64,000 bases of DNA from Straminergon stramineum (GCA_963920665.1 OY987272.1:9987001-10051000); one strand, 5' to 3'. Shown: positions 47,959 to 60,349, counted from the first letter of the stretch. Program-made: numbers and translations. The notes: a model not told the origin generated them from the sequence alone.

Positions 47959-48774
47959 TTAACCCCTAAAGGACCAACATGCATTTTTTGGCAACATAGA
48001 AAGATTGGGTAGGTACGTGTGATCAAAGATCTTCATATTTGAGGTTAAAATTTTCATTGGAGGTGGGGACAAGGAATATCCTTCATGTGTACTAAACTTC
48101 ATGACATTTGGAAATATGAGTAAAAAGTTATAGTCTAAAATGTTATTTTTTTCCCAAGGCAAATAAAAAAAATCACTTTTTTGATAAACAAAAAACAGAA
48201 ATTGGTTTTCTAAAGTTATATATGTGTGGAAAGCATTGAAGCATTCCATTCTAAACAATGAGATGTAAGTTACGAGAAGTTTTAGTTTGCGGGCAGTTAT
48301 GAATTCAACCATTGGGATTGGCATTTTTCCATCCCATATCTAAATTCTTAATAATATTATATTTTGAATCATTCTCTATTTCTTTCTACTCGCTCTTTTT
48401 TTCCTATATGTTGTACAATTCCAAATGATCTGAAAATTTTCAAGCATGTAGACAACTTGCCTTGAAGAATGAATCCAAAGAAGCACCACCATTTTGGACA
48501 TTTTTTCATACAAATGTAAGGTTGTGAAGTGCAGCTACACATTTTTTGTAGGGCTAGAAAAAGGATTTCTATAAATTCAAAAGTTGACATCTTGCAATCC
48601 ATGCTTTGAAATTTTTTGAAATTTTTTCCACATCTTCTCAAACCATCTTACTACAAGATCATACGTTTGCATGTGTCTAAAAATGTTTTTTTCCTAAAAT
48701 TTAGTACTTGTACTAGAAATGATAGTTTTGGAGCATTTTTGGTGAAAACATAGTCAAGGAACTTAAAGGGGTAA
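47959..48774. mobile_element. TTAACCCCTAAAGG element, copy 3
   Basis: Starts TTAACCCCTAAAGGACCA and ends with ACTTAAAGGGGTAA, an inverted match, 816 bp. It is the reverse-orientation counterpart of 21,650-22,508. A 121-codon minus frame at 47,959-48,324 lies inside it and is not conserved in the other copies. Confidence 0.7.
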
Positions 48775-50017
48775 AACTAATTTGGAAATCTACTTCATTC
48801 ACGTGTGAGTAAGCTAGTGCAAGAACCAAGAAGATTTGGATGGATAAAAGATACACCCTTCAGAAATAGAGAGTTTCTTTGCATTTTGTGTGTTTGAAAA
48901 AAAATGGACTCTAGACTACTTGAAAGTTAATACTTAAAAATCCAATTGTCATATTTAGCATTTAGAGTCACACCTCATTTTGGCTAAAGTTGTTAAAAGA
49001 GTTGACACTTACATACAAAATGATGAAATTGGTGTGTTTGATAGTGTGTTAGTTGATGGTGTATTTGATGGCATGTTTCATGGAGTATATTCATTTCTTT
49101 TCAACCTAGTTTATAACACATGCACTTAATAGAATTGTAGTCATTGTCTTCATGCTTGACTTGGATCTAAAACAATAGTCTTGAAGTGAAAGTGGTGAAT
49201 GTATATATTTATATATTGTTGATACATGTAAAAAATAATTGTACTAATACATCCATGTGAAATTGTGTCCAAGGAATTGTATTGTCTCATTCTTCAAGGT
49301 GTATGTCATTGATATATGCTACATTGATTTATCCTATGAGAGTGCAGCTCTAACTTTTTGAAGTCCCATTGTTTTGAATTAGTGTAGGTCAAGACAATAC
49401 TATTTTGTACAAATTTCCTGAAAACCATTTTTTTTGTAGTGATACTAATTTTGTATCTAGGCTAACAAGAGGGATCAACATCAGTCATGTCAAGTAATCA
49501 ATGTCAAATAGAAGGTTGATGAAGTGCCTTTTTATGATTTGATTCACAATTGGAGGCTTGGGACTTCTTTGAAGTATTTTTCAATATGACTTCCTTGAAA
49601 GACAATTAGAATTATCATCTAGTCCAAGTCATTTCATAATTTTCGGACATTTATGGAATGAATTATGAAGTTTGAAGTTAGAACCATAATAGGTCACTAA
49701 AGTGTCCATCCCATGATATGTTCACCATTCATACATTGACAGATGCAATTGATACATTGAAGAAAGTAAATAGTACCTCTATGTTAAAAAATGTTTCTAA
49801 CGCCCATTCACATTATGGACCTCTTACCTTGGTGCTCCTTGTAGATTTCCCATTGTAATGTTAGAGACTAGGGTTCAAGCCCCAATGGTGACCAACAAAT
49901 AACAAATAAGGCGACAAACTTTGAATTGTGCCACCTTGTGTGAAGGGTAAAGAGGTTGAAATCTTGGATTTTTGAAACGTGATTGGCTGAAACCAATGGA
50001 CTCTCGACCTTGTGTTG
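48775..50017. other. AT-rich DNA, nothing recognised
   Basis: No gene, RNA or bounded repeat seen. Confidence 0.4.
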
Positions 50018-50019
50018 TA

Positions 50020-50238
50020 AGGTAGGCGAACCCAATACCAACCGTTGACCTAATACCACCCAAATGTAGGACCATTGTTGATCTTAGAATGAGAATCTTT
50101 GAAGGAAGTACATGCCCTAACTTCATAATAAGTGAAGTTAAGGCATGTATTACTATCCTAGATTCTCACTCTAGGATCAATAACAGTCCTACATTTGGGT
50201 GGTATTAGGTCAATGGTTGGTATTGGGTTTGCCTACCT
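50020..50238. mobile_element. Snap-back MITE, 219 bp, near-complete hairpin
   Basis: Nearly the whole element folds on itself: AGGTAGGCGAACCCAATACC at the left faces GGTATTGGGTTTGCCTACCT at the right, and pairing continues (CCTAATACCACCCAAATGTA with TACATTTGGGTGGTATTAGG) almost to the centre near 50,130. It is flanked by TA on both sides (50,018-50,019; 50,239-50,240). A transcript would be a long hairpin. Noncoding. Confidence 0.85.
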
Positions 50239-52222
50239 TAGTGTGAAGTGGCCCTTATTAGTTGTCAAGCTTCACCAAACCAATGTGCCAATGTTCACCT
50301 AGATTCTGGAAGCAAGCTGCACATAACTTAACGTGACTTATTCAGGCATGTTCTCATGGAATCCACTGTCGGCGGAGAAGTGAACACACACATCTGTATA
50401 GTGTATACATGAATACTGATTAGATCACGTCCTCCAAAATGGATCTCTTTACCTTAAAATAGTTGCTCCAAATCCTGTTTGTGACCCTACTTAGCACGAG
50501 TGTGCACATGGCCCAAGTGTGCTATATATGCTATCACTCGAAACAGTTCTAAAACTGTTTTCATCTGTGTCCATATTTTTTTTCTAAAACTCTCTATTGT
50601 TATAAGGGAAGCAACCGATTTCCAACCACTTAAGTGGTTACACCTATCTGGAGGGCGAGTTTCTCGAGGGAGGGATTTTTCAGTGCGCAGAAATAGAGTT
50701 GGGAAGGTTTCCATAATTTTCCAGATTTTTATTTTTCAAAACATAGTTACAGTATGAATTTTTGAGAGGAAGATTTTGTTCCTCACACTCTGGTCATGTA
50801 GACCTTAGTGTTTCCCACAAAGGCTGGATGCAAAATCCACCAAGGATTGAGAGTGTTGTAAAACAATCACAATGTGCCACAACTGCACAAGGAATTGTGC
50901 TGTAATTAATCACTATCATCTCCTCCTGTGCATATAGAGAACACTCTTTATTGCCAAAAGGGGGTAGTGATTAGGAATATTGCTAAACATGGGTGATGGA
51001 TCCTAAAGGATCAAGCTTATAGTTGTATGACAAGCCTTTCTGCAGAGATGTTTTTGCCCCTGTATTTTACCCCTAGGGGAAACACAACAACCTTTTATTT
51101 GCTGCGCAAATGTTTTTATTTTTGCAAATTTTGAGTTCATATTTGCAATTAGAGATCCTAAATTATTTAGGGAAGGTGTTAATATTAAAGTTATCACAGT
51201 ACAAAATAGTTTTTTTTTTACATTCACCTTTGACTGGATCTTTGCAAGAAGCTCGTCATACAACTATAAGCTCATCCGTCCAAAAGGACCCAAAAGGTAC
51301 ATTCTCACTTGGCTCTATGTACAAGCGGTTCTAAAATATAATATTGATAATTGTAGCTGTGATAGGATTTGTTTTGTAGAAATGTAGGTTCCGTAATTTA
51401 TGGGAAATACATAATGATGTGCTGTTCACATATGTGGAGTTACTCAATTTCGGGTCTTCATGAAAAAGTGCCAACTAGGCAAATTGGCGGGATGGAAAGG
51501 AGAGGGGTTCACACTAGCAGCTGCTTTTTCCTCATATTGAGCAGTTCGTCCCCTCTTCTGTGTTGCACATCTCCTTAGACATGTTCTCCACCGTTTCACT
51601 TCCTTTCAATTCTGTCGTCCACTTCCACAATTTATGTTTTGTTTCTCGGAGTTCTCTCACAATTTGTTGTTTGTTTGAGCGATTTTTTCAATCGGAAGGA
51701 GTTGCGGTTCACTTCACTTGCTTTGCGAATTGGGTCTTGAACTGTTGGAATCGAAGCAAAAGGCATTGACACAATGGGAACAACTATTCAATCAATCACC
51801 GGCGCTATCTTCTGAAGAACTTTAATCACATTTAGAGCATCAACGACATCAAGTGGTGGATCGTAACCAGTACTGAGGTATGATTTTCATTGTTTGAGAT
51901 CTACGGATACCAAAACTTTTGGTTCATGACCTATCTTTAGCAGAAGTTTTGTCGAAGGTAATGTTGCCATGGAATTTAACTGCTGTTGTTTCGTAATCAA
52001 GCTTGACAACAAAGATTAGGAAACACAACAGGTAAAACTCGCGAGATTTCCTCAAATCTTCATTTTGGTAAGAAAGAGGCGCTACGAAAAACCTAGTAAT
52101 GAAGCTGAACTTTTCTCCCCAAACTCCACAACTTTGCACATAACACCACGACTTTGCCAACTAGGACTCCAAGTAGGTTCGGGGGACAAAAACCATTGCT
52201 GATATGAATACAAGCTGCTATA
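50239..52222. other. Intergenic DNA, transcript-like stretch without coding potential
   Basis: 51,480-51,880 is pyrimidine-rich and looks like a plant 5' leader, ending in a donor-like GAG, then GTATGA near 51,878, with a 13-codon frame (MGTTIQSITGAIF) at 51,773. No following coding exon is found. It could be a noncoding RNA or an orphaned promoter. Confidence 0.3.
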
Positions 52223-52716
52223 AGGTAAAACAGCCCATTGTGGTCAAATTACCCATAGTGGTCGCCTAAGAAGTCCCCCCATTGTGGTTTTTTCCAGACT
52301 CCATCATGGGTTTTATTAGTAAATAAGATTTGGACCACAATTAATGTCTTACCTAACAATAATGGAGTGATTAGTGATTGCATTAGGAACTTCTAACTTT
52401 TTAGTGTAATTTCATTGTAGGAAGTGACTTTTTTAGGCCTCTCACATTAGAGATTATTGTGACTACTTTAGGTGTGTAAGATGCATATGATGGATACAAA
52501 TTCTGTTGGTTCTGGGGTAGTCTATAGACTCTTATGGGCCATGATGGGCTGAACACTTCAAAAATTCATAGCAAATTCATACTTTGTCAAAAAAATATAA
52601 TTTCAAATGCTCTCACTGTTTCTCACACTTGTCTTTATGTGGGAAAAAAATGAAAAAATTTCAGCCATGGCATGAGTACGAACTCCTAATTCTGACCGCA
52701 ATGGTCTGTTTTACCT
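52223..52716. mobile_element. AGGTA-type element, 494 bp, flanked by TA
   Basis: AGGTAAAACAGCCCATTGTG at the left and GCAATGGTCTGTTTTACCT at the right are inverted repeats matching at about 20 of 23 positions, with TA at 52,221-52,222 and 52,717-52,718. The interior has extra GTGGTC repeats near the left end. Noncoding. Confidence 0.75.
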
Positions 52717-53923
52717 TAATCAGTACAACTACCGGTCTTTCCAAATTCCTAAGGCCAAGTGAGAACTGGGCTCAAGCTAGCTAACAAACAAACAAAAGTA
52801 AGCTTAAAACCCTGAATGATGACTGGGATGTTAAGATCAACTGCTTCTGCATGGTATACCAGCGCCGGCCAGGCAGCATTTAATGACCTGTCGACCACTA
52901 CCAACAAGAATCACATTCGATTTCAATAGTAAACCCAGTCTCTGACCTCATGAAACACACAGCATTGATATCCTACACGCTTGGGCACGGACACAAAAGC
53001 TGCAAGTGATGTTAGAAGGTTCCACGCGTACAATAAGTAAATTGTGCAGTTGGTCTGTTTATTTAGTTCAAACAATGGTCACCAATGTGTCTAAACTTAG
53101 CAGAACAGCTACCAGGGATTTCGTAGAGCTACAAAACATGTGCAAGTGTAACAGGAAGTTGTATAAGCTTACAGGTAACTTATCTCGTTCCGCAGTGTTT
53201 TCAACTGAAATTAATTTCACCACATTTTGCAACATTTTAAACAGCTCGACCTAATAAATAAAATTATATTCAAGACTACTGACTGGTACAACTGCTCCCT
53301 GGTATTAATCTCACGCAATATAAATCTTAACACGTGATTAGTGTTGGTAGTCAGAGCAACGGAGAAGGTACTGGAATCGTCAAAGACAATCAAATCCAAG
53401 CTACTGAAGTACAGACCGATTTGTACTCAACTTAAATACAGAATTACAGACTGCACTTAATCACCCTAAACTACCGGTAGTCCGGTACCCCCAATGAGTC
53501 TAAGCTCTACTTCTCCTTCGCCGAAACTAAGGCTTCTTCTGTAGCTCAGACTTCCTTAACTTTCTTAGTTTATCTTGCATGTAGGTATGGGCAGTTTCAT
53601 TAGAAACGCATTGTCGTACCGTAACCTCGAATTCTTTGAAATGACAGATTTAGTGAAGCTGGTGACTGATACTTAACTTAGTTTCAGGTGGGTGACTGAA
53701 ATCGATCTAGACATACGTGAGTCCTAGTTTTCAAGTATTTTGAGCTCTGGGCAGTCGAACTGCGTAATGTCGGAGCTCTGGAACACAGCAATGATTAGTA
53801 GTAAATAGGTTGATGACATGCAGGGTGCAGTTAGATGTAGTCCTCTCGATCAGTGCACCTTGAGTTTGAGCTCTAGCTAGAATATCAATCCAGTCTGTGT
53901 ACTGAAAGTTCGAAGGAGCTATC
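52717..53923 (+). promoter_or_regulatory. Upstream region of the DOMON-cytochrome b561 gene
   Basis: From about 52,860 the sequence is less AT-rich and free of recognised repeats, and should hold promoter and leader. No particular element can be named. Short frames here (for example 53,006-53,254) resemble no family. Confidence 0.4.
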
Positions 53924-56900
53924 ATGAGGCAGTTACATGGAATTATCAGGGATTTGTTGCTGTGGTGCACTCTGATGAGTGCGTATCTGGGAGTGGGATT
54001 CGGTGCACAGAGTTGCAATGCGTTGTTGAGCTCCAACAAGGGCTTCACAACTTGTCAGACGCTGCCCAAGCTTGGCTCCACGCTAGCATGGGCGATCCAT
54101 AACGCCACCAACACCGTCGACTTCGCCTTCTCCGGTAGGCGGTCAATTGATTTCAGGCAAATTCAGTTTCAGCTAGCTGTGTCAATAATTGGAATGCAAT
54201 TTAATGAACGGTTAGAATGCATGGTCGTATTCTAAAAATGGAAATGGTGTGTTTCTAACTACATAGCTCGGAAAAATAAGTAGAATTGGTATGGATCCAT
54301 GGTTTCAGTCAAACGACTAAAATTACGCCACTTCCACTGAAATCTGCCTTTAGAACTAACGAGCATTTATGAAGTATTACTCCCCAATGTTGCAGTATCG
54401 TGGTGGATTTTCCACTGTTGTAACGGTCATGTTCGTTTACGTAGAATAGTATGTTTCAGAGTATCAAAACTGCGTCAATTTCGCTGAAATCTGCCAATTT
54501 AACGGACGTGAGGTATCGTTCCCCGATGTTGCAGTGTAGTGAGGAATTTTTCACTGTTTGACTGGTCATGTTCGTTAGAATGGCGTGTCTCAGAGTATCA
54601 AAACTGGACTATTTTTACCGAATCTGCCATTTTAGCTAACGAATGTGAGGTTTGTTCCCCATTGTTGCAGTGTAGTGATCCAATTTTCACAGTTGGAATG
54701 GTCATCTTCGTTAGAATGGCGTACTTGTTTCAGAGTAGCGGAGTTGTGACGAGCGAGATGGTGCTCTGAAAGCGGGGATTGGTATAGATCTTAGGTTTCC
54801 GCCCAGCGACTAAGATTGACTGCGCCAATTTCACTGAAATCTGCCATTTGGACTAACGAAACTGAGGAATTTGATGTTTTGTTCCCCACTGTTGCAGTGT
54901 TGTGATGGCTTTTCTTTCTGTTAGAACGGTCATGTTGATCAGAATGCCTTGTTTCCGAGCCTCATAACTGCGCCTATTTCACTGAGATCGATCTTCAATT
55001 TGACGTTGCTATCTCGATTGATGCACAGGTTCGCCGCCGTCAAGCGGTGGTTGGGTGGGCTGGGGCATCAACCCCGCCTCCCAAACAATGGTGGGAACCC
55101 AAGCCCTGATCGCGTTTCCAAACGCAGGCATAGCCGTGGTGCACACCTACGCCATCACCAGCGCCATGAAGCGCGGCGCCGCACCCATGGTTCCGGGGAA
55201 CCTCACTCTCAACTTCACAAAAGCCTCTGCCGAGATCACTGCAGGCACGGGCACCATCACCCTCTTCGTCACCCTGAACATGAAGCCCAACGAGTCGCGG
55301 ACCATGAACCATGTGTGGAACCAGGGCTCCGTCGTGAACCTCGCCACGAACGGAGTTGGACCCCACGCCATGGGTGGTGAGAATGTTGCGTCCGTCGCAG
55401 CCATAGACTTGGCCACGAATGTCGCGGTTGCAAATGTCGATCTCCCGCACCAGAAGCTCAAAAACGTAAGACTTCGTCGAACCACTTCTTGGGTCCAGCT
55501 CCTCTTTCTTTAGCAGTTTGAAGAGTTCGTACTGAGATATGCATCTGTCCCGAAAATTTTGTTTTTGGAACTAATACATGCAATGTCAATTGTAGTACGG
55601 ATATCAAATTTGTCATAACTTACATTTTACTCTCTACAGTATGAAAAATCGAAATAGACATCGTAAACCTGTGAGTCCATCATGGTCTTTCTGTAAAGGG
55701 TTAAGTTTCCTGTACTCCCGAATTTTGCATCAAATCTTTGCTCTTCTGCTACTAGAGCAGGACTATGTGAAACAACCATCGGGACGCTAGTGTTACCCTA
55801 GTTTGTTCATTGGGTTTCATGTGGAGTAGACTTACGCGTCTTGTATAGAGGGGAGATTTTTCCAAGCGGTGGTTAAACGAACATCTTTTTTAGATTGTGA
55901 TTGCAGCAACATTTTTGGAAAAGATGTTATTTCAACATGTTTAGGGTTTACACTAGTGTGCAACTTGTGAGCTTGATTATGGATCGTGGTTTGGAAATCG
56001 GTGCTACAGCGACACGGCATCATCAGTGCCGTGGCGTGGGGATTACTCCTCCCGCTAGGCACCATGGCAGCACGCTACTTGCGTCCCCTTTCAGGCAGCA
56101 ACCCGGCGTGGTTATACATCCACGTCGCCTGCCAATGCTCGGGCTACTTGCTGGGATTGGCCGCATGGGCCATGGGATTGCAGCTCCACGAATACATTGT
56201 CGACGAAGGCACTGCTGTTCCTAGCAAGCATCGCAACGTCGGCATCACCATCTTCACATTCGCCTCGCTCCAGGTACGTACTGGCTCCAACAATCCTGAG
56301 ATTTCTTTCTGTTTACGAGGTTCTCTAACCTTAAGCCAGCCAGAGGACACTTTTTGCCTTTAAGCATTTTAACATGTTTAAAACTGTGATTCTAGGGCTC
56401 TTTCTGAAGCTCTAGCTGGAGAATTCAGTACAAAGAGTTCAGCCCAAATCACTTTCTATCATGATCACAAACGAATTTCTCAAGTAATTGGAAAGTGGGA
56501 GATGACGTTACAGACCACTATGAGCTAGTGACAAACGTCAATAGCCACACTGTCGCAATGAATTCAGAGAGCCAAATATTGCCATTCAACTACAGAAAGC
56601 TCTACTGACAAGGATTGTCATAGATTTTTATTCAATGCTCCCGCCACAAAAGCGCCAAAATTAGTGAATATCTGTCAATTTAATGAATTTGACGATGACA
56701 GCCTATAGCCCCAGGGCCCAAGGCCATTTGCTGAACCCCGAGTCCATTCAAAGATGAATGGCCTACAGCCAAATCATGCTTACACTCTTTGCGATTTGAA
56801 GTCAAATTCTGTGTATTGGAAGAGATGAGTTCCTGTTTATAACCCAGCAAAGTCCAAAATGTCCCTCTATGGAATATTTTAAGAATTCCACAGTCAATAT

Positions 56901-57439
56901 CCAGCGGTGATAGAATAGTATTCTCTAGATTACACGAGGAATTGAATTTGGACTCAAATTAAAGGACATTTGTCCAATTTGCATTTTGAATTTCTTCTGT
57001 GTAAGAGGGGTTAGTATGATATAAATTCTCTACCGTCGCTTCCCCTAGCTGCATTATTTTTGAGTGGCCATGGCTTGCATTGCTGCAGATGCTGGCGTTG
57101 TGGCTGCGTCCCAAGCCCGACTCCAAGTACCGAACGCACTGGAACGTGTACCACCACGCGTTGGGATACACCACCGTGGTGTTGATCATCGTCAACATCT
57201 TCGCAGGTCTGGATCTGCTGCAACCCGGAGAGAAGTGGACGAACGCGTACACGGTGGTGCTCACCGTGCTCGGGGGCACCAGCTTCTTCATGGAGATTAT
57301 CGTGTGGAATGTGTGGTTGCGCCAGCGAGCCAAGATGAACGCAGGAACATTGCCCAACAGAACAAAAGAGAAAGGAAATGCAGCTGGGAATCCTTACAGA
57401 AGCCGCGTACCGGAGCATCGGACCATGGATGTCATTTGA
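53924..57439 (+). CDS. DOMON and cytochrome b561 domain protein (CYB561D type), 4 exons
   Basis: Trans-membrane electron carrier family: plant CYB561-DOMON proteins pass electrons, commonly from ascorbate, across the plasma membrane to an apoplastic DOMON heme domain. Exons: 53,924-54,134; 55,029-55,465; 56,010-56,273; 57,089-57,439. All GT-AG, phases 1, 0, 0; 420 residues, the usual size. A signal peptide (1 to about 28, ending GVGFGA) is followed by the N-terminal DOMON domain (C31 to about 212, with GGWVGWGINPAS near 76-87). Then comes a cytochrome b561 core (217 to about 385) with the four expected heme-ligand histidines: RHGII (H218), YIHVACQ (H254), KHRNVG (H290) and YHHALGY (H326 or H327). 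The cytosolic tail is basic and short. Intron 1 is made of tandem repeats. A 256-bp repeat array begins in or just after the 3' untranslated region. The substrate of this member is not shown by sequence. Confidence 0.93.
54282..55020 (+). repeat. Tandem repeats filling intron 1 of the DOMON gene
   Basis: Four or five diverged units each contain CTGAAATCTGCCATTT, CTAACGAA, GTTCCCCACTGTTGCAGTG, TTTTCACTGTT, GGTCATGTTCGTTAGAATGG and TTTCAGAGTATCAAAACTG in that order. The CCCC landmark falls at 54,382, 54,521, 54,657 and 54,884, so spacing is about 138 bp with one longer unit. Each unit holds a TGTTGCAG resembling a 3' splice site. Confidence 0.8.
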
Positions 57440-57490
57440 GATGCGTGGGAATCCAAGTTCTCATATCTGCATGAGCTCATGGCTTATATA

Positions 57491-58370
57491 AAACTTGCCC
57501 GACGACTTCAATTTCGGTTTTGGTCTTGAAGTTTGCTTCCAAGAGGGTCTAGTGTAGTGTAAGATTAGATTGTATATGTCCTTGATGACTATATAGACCG
57601 TTGAGCTGTCTGGCTGTAGACTGGAATTACTTCATTTACTTATTTTTAGGAGTACATCAAAGTCACTAAGGTTTAATCCAAACAATAGTATTCTCCCACG
57701 AGAGTTTGAGCTGGGAAGTTCTCATTTTTGAGCTCAGTGCTTAGAACGTGCCAGAGAACTTCAATTCCGGTTTTAGTCTTGAGGGTTGCTTCAAAGTGGG
57801 TCCAATTTAGTGTACGATTAGATGCGTATATAGATAATTCATTTGTCTGCTTGTAGATTGGAGTTACTCGTCTTTGTCGTCTTCTCTTTTATTAAAGAGT
57901 ATACCCAAATCACTAAGGTTTAACCTAAGCAATAGTACCCTTTAACCAAAGTTTGAGCTGGGAATCCCTCATTTCTGAGCGCTGATCGAGCTCAGTGCTT
58001 AGAACTTGATAGCGCACTTCCAGTTTTGGTCTTGAATTTGCTTCAAGATTGATCTATGTGTCCTTGATGCCTATATTGATCGTTTAGCTATCTCCAACTG
58101 ATGTGTGCTTGTAGGTAGGCTGGAGTTTCTCCTCTTCTCGTTTTTTCTTAAGAGTGCATAATACCACTACGGTTATACACAAACAATAGTATCATCCCAG
58201 CAGAGTTTGAGCTGGGAATTCTTATTCTCAGCTCAGGTGAGCCATCTCCAACAAATGTTAGCTTGCGGAGTGACTCTTCATCTCTCTTCTTTTTTTAGGA
58301 TACATCAAAATCTCTATTAAAGTTTTTTTTCCAAGCAATAGCTCTCCCGCCAGAGTTTTAGTTGTTGTTT
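57491..58370 (+). repeat. Tandem array of about 256-bp units after the DOMON gene
   Basis: Three and a half units start at about 57,491, 57,747 and 58,004 with CAATTTCGGTTTTGGTCTTG-like sequence. They share CTTGATGACTATAT, TAGACTGGAATTACT, AGTACATCAAAGTCACTAAG, AACAATAGTAT and AGAGTTTGAGCTGGGAA. The first unit lies about 50 bp past the stop codon, so transcripts probably run into the array. Noncoding. Confidence 0.85.
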
Positions 58371-60236
58371 TAATGAAGCTCCGAAAGCTCTATTTCGGTT
58401 TGATAGCAAAGATTTTTGCCCTCCAAGGCCTGCCACCGTCGTTTGTTGCACACGGCAACCGTCGTACCTGTGTTGATCAACAAAGCCGAGTGCCAACACT
58501 GTAGCGGAAGGGGAAGCTTCAACCTTCTAGAGCCAGCTACTACAGGTTGCTGAAAACACGATCTGTCAGCTTTCATGTGATGTTGGGATACAGTTCTCCA
58601 GGAATTTTGATGATTTCAAATGCATTGTCGTCAAATTTCTATAATACTGTTGCCCGTAATCTACCCCAACTTAATGTAGAGCAGACTCTCACCCCGTGTT
58701 GCACAATTCCTCTACGAAGTCATTTTTATTGTTGCCCAATAAAATTCTAGAGAAAACTACTGTTCCATACAGAATTATGATTTACCTGGCACATCACAAG
58801 TACCTCGAGTAATATATCGGAAGAGCAGATGATAATGGAAATCTACATAATTTCTAGTGGGAGTTTCAGCAAGTTGACGTCACTGTGTCTGAGCAGCAAG
58901 AACTGAGGACAGGTCTTTTCACATGCGCTTGCAACTTGAAGTCACGTTTCAAATCTAGTTAAGTTATAATGAAAGAATCTTTGACAGAAGCAGACTTGTA
59001 AGCCTCTTGTGTGAAAGGCAGATTGAATCTCATCAAGTGTGTGATATCAAGTTTAGGAGCCTCATTTCAACTCAGGTGCAACAGATGCGTGTTGCAAGAG
59101 AAGTGTATGTTCAAGTTTCAATTTCCCAATTTATTATTCAAATGGATATATTTGAACTCAATTTATCAATTGAATTCAGCAAAGCTCTCTAGACCGTGTG
59201 TATCTTTAAATTGCTTCACAAGCTACTAGACAACTCTCAAGGCTGAGCCACTTCTTGAGAACACACTAATTTAAAATGACTCAACCCACTTTGAAGTTTT
59301 GTAGTATATGGATGTGCTTGAAATTTTAAATTATGACCATGTAAAAATAAAGATTAGTCTAATATTTTGTATGCACAGAACTAGTTGTAATATATAAACT
59401 AAATTTAGTAGAGAGAGCAAAATCTTAGATGTAGTGGTCAACAAATGTGCACACCTATTGTACTTCAAGTGTGGAATGGGTGAGAATTTGGACTCTCTTT
59501 TAAGTGTCCAAATGGTGTGATGCAAGCACATGAGAGGTGTTGGATCCGAGGAATCTATGATTGAAGAATTTGGCGTGTGAGGAAGCCAAGGGGTCGCATT
59601 GGGTGGGTTGGGATCAGTGAATGTGTCCAACAAGTAGACATTTTAGACAAGATGGATGGATGGTCTAGACAAATTTAGATTTTTTGGGCTTGGAATTTGA
59701 CCAAGGGAAAAGAAATTATTGTTCACAAACAAGGTTTACTATTATTGAATGACAAAACAATAAGATTTGGGATATGGTATTTGATCTTGGAACATGGGTG
59801 CAAACATAAGAAACACAAGTGTTATATGTAGAAATGTAAAAAATGGGCTAGAATGAATGGATATGGGTGACTAATTTTAGTACTATGGGGTCTCTCCAAT
59901 AGATTGAGAATGCATTTTGTTTAGGCAATAATGAGAATATAACATCCTTTAGTAGTTGTGATCAAGAACTCACTCTTCTTCACTGTATAATTATAATAAA
60001 CAATAGATTGTATACTTCTTCAAAATTATGTGTTTAAATTAAACTATTGAAAAAGCTAATCTATACTATGAAACATATAATATGTATCACATGTAAAACC
60101 ATTTAAAAAAAATGCAAATTGTCTAGAGATTCTTCAATGACACGGTGGAGATGGTGGGAACCACTATAGTACTATTAATACCCGGCATTATCCGGCAAAA
60201 GGTTCCGGTTCTGCATACCAGATTCGACAACTCAGT
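58371..60236. other. Intergenic DNA between the DOMON and PSF3 genes
   Basis: 58,371-59,000 is moderately complex; 59,230-60,170 is AT-rich. A 100-codon minus frame at 59,331-59,633 (proline- and serine-rich at its start) has no recognised relative and no promoter or intron signals. No gene is called. Confidence 0.4.
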
Positions 60237-60284
60237 ATGACGATTTTACCATGCCGGGAAATCATCCATTCATTCCCATCCTTC

Positions 60285-60321
60285 TTCATCCCACATCCAT
60301 CCCACATCCATCCCACATCCA
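60285..60321 (+). repeat. Short tandem repeat upstream of PSF3
   Basis: The 10-mer ATCCCACATCC or CATCCCACAT recurs three to four times in a row at about 60,285-60,321, within 210 bp of the PSF3 start codon. It is likely in the promoter or leader. Confidence 0.7.
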
Positions 60322-60341
60322 AACAAGGGCTCCGTCAGAGC

Positions 60342-60349
60342 TTCCCGCC
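60342..60349 (+). promoter_or_regulatory. E2F-like site upstream of PSF3
   Basis: TTCCCGCC at 60,342-60,349 fits the core of E2F/DP sites (TTTSSCGC and variants), which commonly control plant replication genes. A second near match (CCCCGCC) follows at 60,371-60,377. Both lie 110-150 bp before the ATG. Assignment is by motif and context only. Confidence 0.4.

Noticed and set aside
55040..55485. Long minus-strand frames of 112-136 codons
   Set aside because: They are antisense shadows of the GC-rich DOMON exon 2.
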